Assembly: GCA_937891895.1 (NCBI GenBank)
Contig: CALATN010000182.1
Coordinates: 1 to 19,235, forward strand
DNA from: an uncultured Clostridia bacterium
Lineage (GTDB): Bacteria; Bacillota; Clostridia; Oscillospirales; Ruminococcaceae
Length of the DNA stretch: 19,235 bases
Reading direction: 5' to 3'
The first letter of the stretch is position 1, and every line of letters begins with the position of its first letter. A program made the translations under genes and the position numbers. The notes below the pieces were generated by a model that searched no databases, was not told where the DNA came from, and saw nothing but the letters and a program-made list of their open reading frames with translations. This document shows positions 6,525 through 14,201 of the stretch, in pieces.

Positions 6525-7415
6525 ATGAAAAATACAGTTTTTACCGGTGCCGGAGTTGCTATTATTACTCCGATGAATGCCGATGGCTCTATCAACTGGG
6601 ATGAATTCGGAAGAATCATTGATTTTCAGATTGAAAATGGTACAGATGCAATTATTGTTTGCGGTACTACTGGCGAATCTGCTACAATGACTGATGATGA
6701 GCATGTTGAAGCTATCCGCTATTGCGTTGATCGTGTAAACAAGCGTGTTCCTGTTATTGCAGGCACAGGAAGCAATGATACAAAGTATGCTGTTGCACTT
6801 TCCAAGCATGCGGAAGAACTTGGTGCTGACGCACTTCTTGTTGTTACCCCTTATTACAACAAGACATCACAGCGTGGCTTGGTAGCTCACTTTACAGCTA
6901 TTGCTGACAGTGTAAATATTCCGATCATTCTTTACAATGTACCTTCAAGAACAGGTACAAATATTGCTCTTGATACATACATTACACTTTCTAAGCACAA
7001 GAATATCGTTGCTACAAAGGAAGCAAGCGGAAATCTTTCCACAATTGCTCAGATTATCGAAGCTTGTGGTGATGACCTTGATGTATACAGCGGAAATGAT
7101 GATCAGATTGTTCCTATTATGGCTCTTGGCGGTAAGGGTGTAATCAGTGTTCTTTCCAATGTTCTCCCAAAGGAAACACACGAAATGACAAAGCTTTGTC
7201 TTGAAAATAAGGTTCTTGATGCTGCTAAGATGCAGATTAAGTATCTTGACCTTGCAAATAACCTGTTTATTGATGTTAACCCTATTCCTGTAAAGGAAGC
7301 TATGAATCTTATGGGCTTCAATGCCGGTGAATGCAGACTTCCTCTTTTCAAGATGGAGCAGAGCAAGATTGATAAGCTTACTGTTTCTATGAAGAATGTT
7401 GGTTTAATCAAGTAA
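6525..7415 (+). CDS. dapA: 4-hydroxy-tetrahydrodipicolinate synthase
   Basis: Condenses pyruvate with aspartate semialdehyde, the first committed step to lysine and diaminopimelate. The 296-residue TIM-barrel protein has the normal length. The Schiff-base lysine is Lys165 in VATKEASGN; Tyr137 in ILYNVPSRTG, Thr48-Thr49 in CGTTGES, Tyr111 in TPYYN and Arg142 complete the catalytic triad and substrate site. A ribosome binding site AAGGAG precedes the start. Its substrate is supplied by the gene before it and its product used by the gene after it. Confidence 0.98.
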   Translation: MKNTVFTGAGVAIITPMNADGSINWDEFGRIIDFQIENGTDAIIVCGTTGESATMTDDEHVEAIRYCVDRVNKRVPVIAGTGSNDTKYAVALSKHAEELGADALLVVTPYYNKTSQRGLVAHFTAIADSVNIPIILYNVPSRTGTNIALDTYITLSKHKNIVATKEASGNLSTIAQIIEACGDDLDVYSGNDDQIVPIMALGGKGVISVLSNVLPKETHEMTKLCLENKVLDAAKMQIKYLDLANNLFIDVNPIPVKEAMNLMGFNAGECRLPLFKMEQSKIDKLTVSMKNVGLIK

Positions 7416-7421
7416 TGATAA

Positions 7422-7457
7422 ACGGCAGTGTATAAGTATGTTGCTTTACACTGCCGT
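7422..7457 (+). other. Intercistronic hairpin between dapA and dapB
   Basis: An 11-bp perfect stem (7422-7432 with 7447-7457) with a 14-base loop lies six bases after the dapA stop. The sequence after it is ATTTATAAATT rather than a T run, so a strong terminator is unlikely. It may protect the dapA 3' end, act as an RNA processing site or lower dapB expression. Confidence 0.7.
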
Positions 7458-7483
7458 ATTTATAAATTGAAAGGAATGATAAA

Positions 7484-8239
7484 ATGGTTAAGGTTACACT
7501 TACAGGTGCAAACGGAAAAATGGGTAAGGTTATTGAATCTATTATAAGTGAACGTTCTGATTGTGAAATTATTTCAGGTATTGATCATAATACTAAACCC
7601 AATGATAACTTTCCTATTTATTACGAACCAAAGGACCTTACAGAAAAGCCTGATGTAATAATTGATTTTTCTCACCCTTCTGCGCTTGATGATTTACTTG
7701 AATATTGTCTTTCTACAGGTACACCTGTTGTTCTTGCAACAACAGGCTATGATGATGATCAGATTGCTAAAATCAAGAAAGCAGCAGAACAGATACCTGT
7801 GTTCTTTACTTTTAATATGTCCCTTGGTATCAATTTGCTTTGCAAGCTTGCAAAGGCTGCAGCAAGTGTTCTTGGGGGTCAGTTTGATATTGAAATACTT
7901 GAAAAACATCATAATCAGAAAATTGATGCTCCGAGTGGTACTGCTATAATGCTTGCTAATGCGATTAACGAAACGCTTGATAACAAGTACCAGTATGTTT
8001 ATGACAGACATTCTCAGCGAAAAAAGCGTGAAAAGAATGAAATCGGCATGCACGCAATCAGAGGCGGAACGATTGTTGGTGAACATGATGTAATTTTTGC
8101 GGGCCGTGATGAAGTTATTACACTCTCCCACTCTGCAGCTTCAAAGGAAGTTTTTGCAGTTGGTGCTGTAAATGCAGCTGTTTTTCTTGCTGATCAAAAA
8201 GCAGGACTTTATGATATGGCGGCACTTCTTGATATATAA
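7484..8239 (+). CDS. dapB: 4-hydroxy-tetrahydrodipicolinate reductase
   Basis: Reduces the DapA product with NAD(P)H to tetrahydrodipicolinate. The 251-residue protein has the nucleotide-binding GANGKMGK at 8-15 and the family signature EKHHNQKIDAPSGTA at 140-154, with His142, His143 and Lys146 at the active site. AAAGGA precedes the start. It is the last gene of the riboswitch operon and is followed immediately by a strong terminator; later lysine genes are not in the window. Confidence 0.97.
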   Translation: MVKVTLTGANGKMGKVIESIISERSDCEIISGIDHNTKPNDNFPIYYEPKDLTEKPDVIIDFSHPSALDDLLEYCLSTGTPVVLATTGYDDDQIAKIKKAAEQIPVFFTFNMSLGINLLCKLAKAAASVLGGQFDIEILEKHHNQKIDAPSGTAIMLANAINETLDNKYQYVYDRHSQRKKREKNEIGMHAIRGGTIVGEHDVIFAGRDEVITLSHSAASKEVFAVGAVNAAVFLADQKAGLYDMAALLDI

Positions 8240-8243
8240 AAGT

Positions 8244-8278
8244 AACGGACTGTTGCGTAAAACAACAGTCCGTTTTTT
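8244..8278 (+). terminator. Intrinsic terminator after dapB
   Basis: A 12-bp perfect stem (8244-8255 with 8263-8274), a 7-base loop and a T6 tract, starting five bases after the dapB stop. It separates the operon from the convergent MscS gene, whose stop codon overlaps the T tract. Confidence 0.92.
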
Positions 8279-9095
8279 ATTTATTATCTATAACGTGTAT
8301 ATCAAGCTGATTATATGGGATAGATATTCCTTCTTCGTCAAACTTATCCTTGATTTGTTCTAACAAATCGTAATATACTGTCCAATAGTCGGAATTTTTA
8401 GTCCATACTCTAACTTTAATATCCAGTGAACTGGAAGCAAGTTCGCTCAGACGTACGAATATTTCTTCATTTTTAAGAACAAGCTTATTTTCGTTAATTA
8501 CACTTCTGATGGTTTCAATTGCTTTCTTATAGTCATTATCATAGGAAATGCTGAATATCTGGTCAACTCTTCGTTTACCCTCACTGCTGAAGTTTATAAA
8601 AGGTGATGTTGCAATCAAACCGTTCGGGAAAAAGATATCTTTGTTATCTACAGTTGTAAGTTTAGTGTAAAGTATAGATATTTCGTCAACAGTTCCTTCG
8701 TAGGAATCAATCTGGACATAATCGCCTACCTTGATTGTTCTGTTGATAAGCAGGATTACGCCACCTGCAACGTTGGATAAACTGTCTTTGAGGGCAAGAC
8801 CTACAGCTACACCAGCTGTACCAAGTACGGTTATGATTGAGGTCATTGGAATGCCTAAAACTGTGAGTACGATTATAAGGGTAAGTGCAGTAATCAAAAT
8901 TTTGATTACAGAAGCAAGGAATTTGTGTACAGTTCTGTCAAGTTTTGATTTTTCCACTCCTTTTGCAAAGAGTTTCATTACAACATGATTCAAAATGCAC
9001 CCAATAATAAAAATAACAATTGCCCAGAATAATGTTGGAAGATAATATAATATTTTCTCAGCAAGATTTTCAATAAATTCTAAAATAGTTTCCAT
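8277..9095 (-). CDS. mscS: Small-conductance mechanosensitive channel, MscS family
   Basis: A 272-residue membrane channel that opens on hypo-osmotic shock to release solutes. Three membrane segments are seen at about 20-40, 60-82 and 88-116; the third carries the glycine/alanine-rich pore helix GTAGVAVGLALKDSLSNVAGG. A beta domain follows (VGDYVQIDSYEGTVDEIS, IFFPNGLI) and then the alpha/beta cytoplasmic domain. Length is close to E. coli MscS (286). AGAAAGGATG precedes the start. It is a single gene, convergent with dapB and divergent from oadG. Confidence 0.95.
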   Translation of the reverse strand: METILEFIENLAEKILYYLPTLFWAIVIFIIGCILNHVVMKLFAKGVEKSKLDRTVHKFLASVIKILITALTLIIVLTVLGIPMTSIITVLGTAGVAVGLALKDSLSNVAGGVILLINRTIKVGDYVQIDSYEGTVDEISILYTKLTTVDNKDIFFPNGLIATSPFINFSSEGKRRVDQIFSISYDNDYKKAIETIRSVINENKLVLKNEEIFVRLSELASSSLDIKVRVWTKNSDYWTVYYDLLEQIKDKFDEEGISIPYNQLDIHVIDNK

Positions 9096-9255
9096 TTTTA
9101 CATCCTTTCTGACAAGATATATTTAATATATATTATTTGACAAAATTTTGATACTTAATCATCCTAAAAAACAATTAAGAAATTGTTAAAAAAGTTAAGC
9201 TATGGAAAAGATGCGGAAAAAGTTATAAATTATGATAAAAATATACAAAAACATC

Positions 9256-9284
9256 TTGCAAAATTTTGTAAAATGAGGTATAAT
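9256..9284 (+). promoter_or_regulatory. Sigma-A promoter for oadG-oadB
   Basis: TTGCAA (9256-9261) and TATAAT (9279-9284) are 17 bases apart, about 30 bases before the oadG start. The rest of the 9096-9315 intergenic region is AT-rich; it should also hold the mscS promoter, for which no convincing boxes were seen. Confidence 0.7.
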
Positions 9285-9315
9285 AAAATAGATATTGATT
9301 AAAGGAGGTTTTCTT

Positions 9316-9693
9316 ATGGAAATGCAAATGGAAATGTCTTACGTATGGGCAGTTGTAATTACAGGTCTTGTAGTTGTTTTTCTTGGCCTTGTTTTACTTA
9401 TTGCATTCATAAGCCTTGTCGGAAAGATTTTTTCAGCTATTGACAAGTCAAAAAAAAACAAAAATGTTGAAGCACCATCAAAAGATATAAAAGTAACACC
9501 TTCTGTTAAGGAAACGGTTGCTGTATCTGACGACACTGAAGTTATTGCTGCAATTGCCGCTGCAGTTGCTATGATGGGTGTTGCTGACAATACGACATAT
9601 AAAATTAGATCTATCAAGGCTGCAAATAATGCTCGTCCATCAAGAAACGCGTGGGCTATGGCGGGTCTTAATGAATCAACCTCCCTGTTCTGA
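9316..9693 (+). CDS. oadG: Sodium-pumping decarboxylase gamma subunit (OadG family)
   Basis: A 125-residue small membrane subunit that holds the carboxyltransferase on the membrane in oxaloacetate, methylmalonyl-CoA or glutaconyl-CoA decarboxylases. One membrane helix at about 9-33, a charged lysine-rich linker at 44-60, an alanine-rich stretch VIAAIAAAVAMM at 76-87 and the characteristic RNAWAMAGLNE near the C-terminus. ATG 9316 is chosen because AAAGGAGG lies seven bases before it; the in-frame upstream start at 9295 would cover the binding site. It precedes oadB by 39 bases. Which decarboxylase it serves cannot be decided here, because the alpha subunit is absent from the window. Confidence 0.88.
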   Translation: MEMQMEMSYVWAVVITGLVVVFLGLVLLIAFISLVGKIFSAIDKSKKNKNVEAPSKDIKVTPSVKETVAVSDDTEVIAAIAAAVAMMGVADNTTYKIRSIKAANNARPSRNAWAMAGLNESTSLF

Positions 9694-9732
9694 TAGTTAA
9701 GTATTATTTCAGTATAGAAAGGAATTGTCCAG

Positions 9733-10923
9733 ATGTTTGATGTTTTTAAAGACGCCATTGTCGGACTTGCTAATGACAGTGGTTTTATGAACATTGGAAT
9801 AAAAGAAATTATTATGATTTTAATTTCTTTTGTTTTTATGTATCTTGCTATTGCAAAAAACTTTGAGCCTTTGCTTCTTCTTCCGATTTCATTCGGTATG
9901 CTTCTTACTAACCTTCCAGGTGCAGAGTTATATCATCCTGAATTTTTTGTAATTGATGAAGCTGGCCATATTGATGTTGTAAATGTTCTTACAAATGGTG
10001 GTCTTCTTGACTTATTATACCTTGGTGTTAAGCTACAGCTTTATCCGCCGCTTATCTTCCTTGGAATCGGTTGTATGACAGACTTCTCCGCACTTATTGC
10101 CAACCCTAAGAGCTTCCTTCTTGGTGCTGCTGCTCAGGCGGGTATCTTCTTTACATTCATTGGTGCTGCTGTTCTTGGCATGTCCCCTACTGAATGTGGT
10201 TCTATCGCAATTATCGGTGGTGCTGATGGTCCGACAGCTATTTATGTATCAAGTAAGCTCCTGAAGCCTACTGATACAATCAACACAGGTACTATTGCGC
10301 TTGCTGCATATACTTATATGGCACTTGTTCCGATTATTCAGCCTCCTATTATGAAGGCTCTTACAACAAAGAAGGAACGCGGTGTTGTAATGGAACAGCT
10401 CAGAACTGTTTCACAGACAGAAAAGATTCTTTTCCCTATCATTGTTACAATTGTTGTATCACTTCTTGTTCCGTCTGCTGCCCCACTGGTTGGTATGCTT
10501 ATGCTTGGTAACCTTCTCAAGGAAAGCGGCGTATGTCAGCGTCTTGTTGATACAGCTCAGAATGCACTTATGAATATTGTTACTATTTTCCTTGGTGTAT
10601 CTGTTGGTGCTACAACAAAGGCTGAATATATCCTTAATGCTTCCTTTGCAAAGGTTATTGTTCTTGGTGTAATTGCATTCTCCATCGGTACAGCTTGTGG
10701 TGTACTCTTTGGTAAGCTCATGTATGTTGTTACAAAGGGTAAGGTTAACCCGCTTATCGGTTCTGCAGGTGTATCTGCAGTTCCTATGGCTGCTCGTGTT
10801 TCACAGAAGGTTGGTGCTCAGGAAAACCCAACAAACTTCCTTCTTATGCACGCTATGGGTCCAAATGTTGCCGGTGTTATTGGTTCTGCCGTTGCAGCTG
10901 GTGTACTTCTCAGTATTCTTTAA
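9733..10923 (+). CDS. oadB: Sodium-pumping decarboxylase beta subunit (OadB family)
   Basis: A 396-residue polytopic membrane protein that decarboxylates carboxybiotin and moves Na+ outward. The signature IIGGADGPTAIY contains the conserved Asp165, which corresponds to the Na+/proton site of Klebsiella OadB; a second conserved stretch, NPLIGSAGVSAVPMAARVSQ, is at 339-358 (Asn339, Ser348), and HAMGPNVAGVIGSA is near the end. About nine to eleven hydrophobic segments are present. The same family includes MmdB and GcdB. The ribosome binding site is AAAGGA. A terminator follows directly, so oadG and oadB form a closed two-gene unit. Confidence 0.95.
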   Translation: MFDVFKDAIVGLANDSGFMNIGIKEIIMILISFVFMYLAIAKNFEPLLLLPISFGMLLTNLPGAELYHPEFFVIDEAGHIDVVNVLTNGGLLDLLYLGVKLQLYPPLIFLGIGCMTDFSALIANPKSFLLGAAAQAGIFFTFIGAAVLGMSPTECGSIAIIGGADGPTAIYVSSKLLKPTDTINTGTIALAAYTYMALVPIIQPPIMKALTTKKERGVVMEQLRTVSQTEKILFPIIVTIVVSLLVPSAAPLVGMLMLGNLLKESGVCQRLVDTAQNALMNIVTIFLGVSVGATTKAEYILNASFAKVIVLGVIAFSIGTACGVLFGKLMYVVTKGKVNPLIGSAGVSAVPMAARVSQKVGAQENPTNFLLMHAMGPNVAGVIGSAVAAGVLLSIL

Positions 10924-10928
10924 AACTC

Positions 10929-10955
10929 AAGGGTATCGGAAACGATACCCTTTTC
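10929..10955 (+). terminator. Intrinsic terminator after oadB
   Basis: GGGTATCG (10931-10938) pairs with CGATACCC (10943-10950) around a GAAA tetraloop, extended by two A-T pairs and followed by TTTTC. It begins six bases after the oadB stop. Confidence 0.85.
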
Positions 10956-10963
10956 TTATACGC

Positions 10964-10998
10964 AAAAAGGATACATAAGATAATTCTTATGTATCCTT
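10964..10998 (-). terminator. Intrinsic terminator after the GH25 lysozyme gene
   Basis: A 14-bp perfect stem (10967-10980 with 10985-10998) with a 4-base loop; on the minus strand it is followed by T5. It lies four bases past the lysozyme stop codon and back to back with the oadB terminator. Confidence 0.9.
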
Positions 10999-11002
10999 AA
11001 TT

Positions 11003-12394
11003 TCATTTATTTAGCCCGAATTTATCAATAATAGCTGCATAATCTTTGTAAGCGTAGTTGAGGTCAACATCTTCGCTGATACCACTTATTTTGCCTTCAT
11101 CACTGTATTGCCACATTCCGTAGTGTCCGCTGTAATAAGTATTGAGCTTTTCTTCATCACCCCAGCAAGCTATCCAAATGTCATAATCCTTTATTCGAGA
11201 CATATCAAGACGATCATTTACAAATGACGGAGAACAGTATATCATTGCAAAATAACCTGCATTTTCAAGTTCTTCCATAAATGTTACGACAATATCGGTA
11301 ACATTTTTACGGCTCATCTTATTATAAAAAGGTTCTTCAATATCAAGAACAAGCGGATAATCAGGAGAATAATTTTTTATAGTTTTAAGAAAATATTTTG
11401 CTTCTTTTTTTGCTTCAGAAACATTTTTGGCATATGTATAGTGGTAAAAACCGTAATCAATACTATATTTTTCACATCCAGATACATTGCTCTTTAATTT
11501 AGGATCAGTATCTTCGTAACCATATGAACTACGTATCATTACATAATCAATATTTTCCTGTGCTACTTTCTGCCAGTTGATTGTTCCCTGCCATTTGGAT
11601 ACATCAATGCCATTGAAAAAGTCATTGTACACAGTTACTTCAAAATCAGCTGAAACACCATCATCTGTTGTTACTGTAATATATGTTTCACCTGGTTTTA
11701 TAGCAGTGACAAGGCCTGTTGATGAGACTGTTGCTACGTTTGTATCTTTTGATTTATATGTAACATTATCATATATTCCAAGTGGATAGAAAATAGGCTC
11801 AATTTGTTTTGTTTTACCTTTTCTTATCATTGCAAACTGATTAACAAAGCTGATTTGTGTTGCGTCACCTTTTACAAGTTCTGTCTGTACATTTCCGTTT
11901 TCATCAGTTACAGTGAAGTATATATTACGTTTTTTCCCGCTTGAAGTTTCAAGTTGTATTTTTGCTGTACCATATCCAATTGCAGTTACAAGACCATTTT
12001 CATCTACTCTTACAATCTTTTTATTGAAGTTTCTATATGTAACCGTATCATCAGATTTAAGCGGACTTAAACTATATTTTATCTGAAATGTTTTACCAAT
12101 AATTATTTTATTTTTTTGTGAAGTTTTTAATTTTATGTTTCTTGCGGGAAGTGTTATTTTTTTGCCGCTTTCAATGTTTTGACCTGCAACAGGATCATTT
12201 ATAGTGTTTTCTGAATTATTATCATCGGAAGATTGTGTTTTAGCTTCTGTTTCAATTTCTTCACTTGAAACAACTTCATCAAGAGTTTCGATTGCTTCAA
12301 GCTTTTCAGCATATACAGGAAAATTTATTGTTCCTATAATCAAAAAAAGTGACAATATTATTGTTAGAAATTTTATTTTATTTCTCATTTTCAA
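11003..12394 (-). CDS. Secreted GH25 lysozyme with two bacterial Ig-like domains
   Basis: A 463-residue exported muramidase. Residues 1-29 form a signal peptide with predicted cleavage after VYA. An acidic, serine-rich linker (about 31-80) is followed by two Big2-type Ig-like domains (about 86-163 and 178-256; FNKKIVRVDENGLVTAIGYG and TNVATVSSTGLVTAIKPG) and a GH25 domain from 261. Active-site residues are Asp264 in GIDVSKWQG, Asp351 and Glu353 in VLDIEEP, and Asp444 in EDVDLNY. It should cut the MurNAc-GlcNAc bond of peptidoglycan, in growth, competition or feeding. The start is either TTG 12394, nine bases from AAGGAG, or ATG 12388, fifteen bases away; the TTG spacing is better. It has its own promoter and terminator. 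Confidence 0.95.
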   Translation of the reverse strand: MKMRNKIKFLTIILSLFLIIGTINFPVYAEKLEAIETLDEVVSSEEIETEAKTQSSDDNNSENTINDPVAGQNIESGKKITLPARNIKLKTSQKNKIIIGKTFQIKYSLSPLKSDDTVTYRNFNKKIVRVDENGLVTAIGYGTAKIQLETSSGKKRNIYFTVTDENGNVQTELVKGDATQISFVNQFAMIRKGKTKQIEPIFYPLGIYDNVTYKSKDTNVATVSSTGLVTAIKPGETYITVTTDDGVSADFEVTVYNDFFNGIDVSKWQGTINWQKVAQENIDYVMIRSSYGYEDTDPKLKSNVSGCEKYSIDYGFYHYTYAKNVSEAKKEAKYFLKTIKNYSPDYPLVLDIEEPFYNKMSRKNVTDIVVTFMEELENAGYFAMIYCSPSFVNDRLDMSRIKDYDIWIACWGDEEKLNTYYSGHYGMWQYSDEGKISGISEDVDLNYAYKDYAAIIDKFGLNK

Positions 12395-12423
12395 AATGTT
12401 GTTCTCCTTTTATCTTTTTTATA

Positions 12424-12452
12424 ATTTTATAATAATGTGCAACATTTGTCAA
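12424..12452 (-). promoter_or_regulatory. Sigma-A promoter for the GH25 lysozyme gene
   Basis: On the minus strand TTGACA (12447-12452) and TAAAAT (12424-12429) are 17 bases apart, about 30 bases before the lysozyme start codon. Confidence 0.7.
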
Positions 12453-12481
12453 GTAATTTAATAATTTTCCATATTTTATAT

Positions 12482-12512
12482 AAAAATGCTCCTATGTTTT
12501 TCATAGGAGCAT
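12482..12512 (-). terminator. Intrinsic terminator after gpsA
   Basis: An 11-bp perfect stem (12486-12496 with 12502-12512), a 5-base loop and T-rich sequence on the minus strand (complement of 12482-12486), six bases after the gpsA stop. It ends the DUF512-der-plsY-gpsA operon. Confidence 0.88.
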
Positions 12513-12517
12513 CAATT

Positions 12518-13522
12518 TTAATCTACCCAGATTGTTTCTGTTTCATGTCTTTTGGGTCTGCCCATAAGGTTTGTCAAAGCACTTTTTACATTAAGACCAT
12601 TGAAGAGTACATTATTGCATTGTTCTGTAATAGGCATATCAATTCCTACCTTTTGAGCAAGTGCATAAGCGGTTTTTGTACATATATATCCTTCAACTGT
12701 ACCTACACGTTCAACTGCTTCAACCGGAGAAACACCTTGTCCGATGAGAATTCCAGCACGTCTGTTGCGGCTGTGCATACTTGTACATGTTACAATCAAG
12801 TCACCTATTCCTGTAAGTCCCGCAAAGGTTTCATCCTTTGCACCAAGAGCGACACCAAGACGGGCGATTTCAGTTATTCCTCTTGTCATAAGTGCTGCTT
12901 TTGTATTATCACCAAGTCCCATACCATCACAGATACCTGCACAAAGTGCGATAATATTCTTGAATGAGCCACCAAGCTCGCATCCAATAACATCATCATT
13001 GATATAAATTCGGAATGTGTTGTTGGACATTATGCTTTGAATGTAGTCAGCATATTGCATATCTTTTGATGTAACAACAACTGTTGTTGGAACACCAAGT
13101 GCAACCTCTTCAGCGTGGGATGGACCTGTAAGAACAACTATCGGATTATTGGGTAATTCCTCTTCAAGAACTTCACTCATTCTTTTTAGAGATTCTTCTT
13201 CAAGACCTTTACTTGTATTCACAATTACCGTTTCTTTAGGAAGATATGCTGAAATTTGCTTTGCAACTGAACGTACAAATTTAGTGGGTAAACCAAAAAT
13301 GATAATTTCAGTATTGCAAGCTGTGCTTAAATCATTGGTAAGTATAATTTCGTCACTGATTTTTATGCCAGGAAGCTTCTGCTTATTTTCTCCGTCACGA
13401 CGAATATCATCAATTTCCTGCTTGAATGCTGACCAAACTGTAACATCGTGTCCAAAATTATTGAGCATAACAGCAAGTGCAAGACCAAACCCACCCATAC
13501 CTAAGATTGTAAATTTAGCCAT
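12518..13522 (-). CDS. gpsA: Glycerol-3-phosphate dehydrogenase [NAD(P)+]
   Basis: Reduces dihydroxyacetone phosphate to sn-glycerol-3-phosphate, the backbone for phospholipids. The 334-residue protein has the Rossmann motif GMGGFG at 8-13, Lys105 in NTSKG, the catalytic Lys188 in GGSFKN, Asp241 in GIGDLIVTC and the substrate-binding SRNR at 251-254. ATG 13522 is chosen from AAGGAG six bases upstream and the family's usual N-terminus; the longer in-frame start at 13564 would add 14 basic residues and extend into plsY. The chosen start overlaps the plsY end by eight bases, so the two are translationally coupled, and its product is the PlsY substrate. Confidence 0.97.
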   Translation of the reverse strand: MAKFTILGMGGFGLALAVMLNNFGHDVTVWSAFKQEIDDIRRDGENKQKLPGIKISDEIILTNDLSTACNTEIIIFGLPTKFVRSVAKQISAYLPKETVIVNTSKGLEEESLKRMSEVLEEELPNNPIVVLTGPSHAEEVALGVPTTVVVTSKDMQYADYIQSIMSNNTFRIYINDDVIGCELGGSFKNIIALCAGICDGMGLGDNTKAALMTRGITEIARLGVALGAKDETFAGLTGIGDLIVTCTSMHSRNRRAGILIGQGVSPVEAVERVGTVEGYICTKTAYALAQKVGIDMPITEQCNNVLFNGLNVKSALTNLMGRPKRHETETIWVD

Positions 13523-14189
13523 TATTTTTCTCCTTTTTCTTACCAAATTTGTTTTCTGTTCCATTTCTTAAACGCTTGATATTTTCACGGTGCATATAAA
13601 TAAGGAGTATACCTGTTACGGCAACCAAGCTTGTATGAATAATACAAAGCTTCAACGGAATATCTTCCACAAAATAGTGAAGAATAAATGTAAGAATCGG
13701 ATAGAATATTGCTGCTGATATTGAGCCTACAGAAACATAACGAGTTATAAGAGAAATTATAAGAAAGAAAGGAATTATTATTGCAAAAGTCAATGGGTCA
13801 ATAACGATAAGTATCGATGAAGATACAAGTACACCTTTACCACCCTTAAAGCCATAATAAATCGGGAAAATATGTCCGATAATTGCAGCAATACCTGATA
13901 TGTATCCGATAGTCTGCAAGTCAAAATTATCGGCACCGACGATAAGAGTAAATATCAGGCGGGTGATAAGAACAGCAATTATTCCCTTTGCAAGATCACC
14001 AATAAGTGTGATAAGGGCTGGAATTTTGCCATAACAACGAAGTGTATTTGTTAAACCCGCATTTTTACTGCCATGTTCTCTGATATCCTCGTGCTTTAAA
14101 AGACGAACAGTTATAATTGAAGAATTACAGCTTCCGAGAAGATATGAAATTATAACTGATATGGCACCTGCAATAATTATTTTTAACAT
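13515..14189 (-). CDS. plsY: Acyl-phosphate:glycerol-3-phosphate acyltransferase
   Basis: An integral membrane enzyme that transfers an acyl chain from acyl phosphate to glycerol-3-phosphate. The 224-residue protein has the three PlsY motifs: GSKNAGLTN at 40-48, GFKGGKG at 113-119 and HRENIKRL at 200-207, and five or more hydrophobic segments. The C-terminus is a lysine-rich tail (GKKKEKNNG). AAGGGG precedes the start. It begins 12 bases after der and overlaps gpsA. Confidence 0.96.
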   Translation of the reverse strand: MLKIIIAGAISVIISYLLGSCNSSIITVRLLKHEDIREHGSKNAGLTNTLRCYGKIPALITLIGDLAKGIIAVLITRLIFTLIVGADNFDLQTIGYISGIAAIIGHIFPIYYGFKGGKGVLVSSSILIVIDPLTFAIIIPFFLIISLITRYVSVGSISAAIFYPILTFILHYFVEDIPLKLCIIHTSLVAVTGILLIYMHRENIKRLRNGTENKFGKKKEKNNG

Positions 14190-14201
14190 TCTTTTTTCCC
14201 C

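Noticed and set aside
9171..9188. AT-only hairpin (AACAATT/AATTGTT) in the mscS-oadG intergenic region
   Set aside because: It has seven A-T-rich pairs only and no gene end nearby that it could terminate. Chance is likely in such AT-rich DNA.
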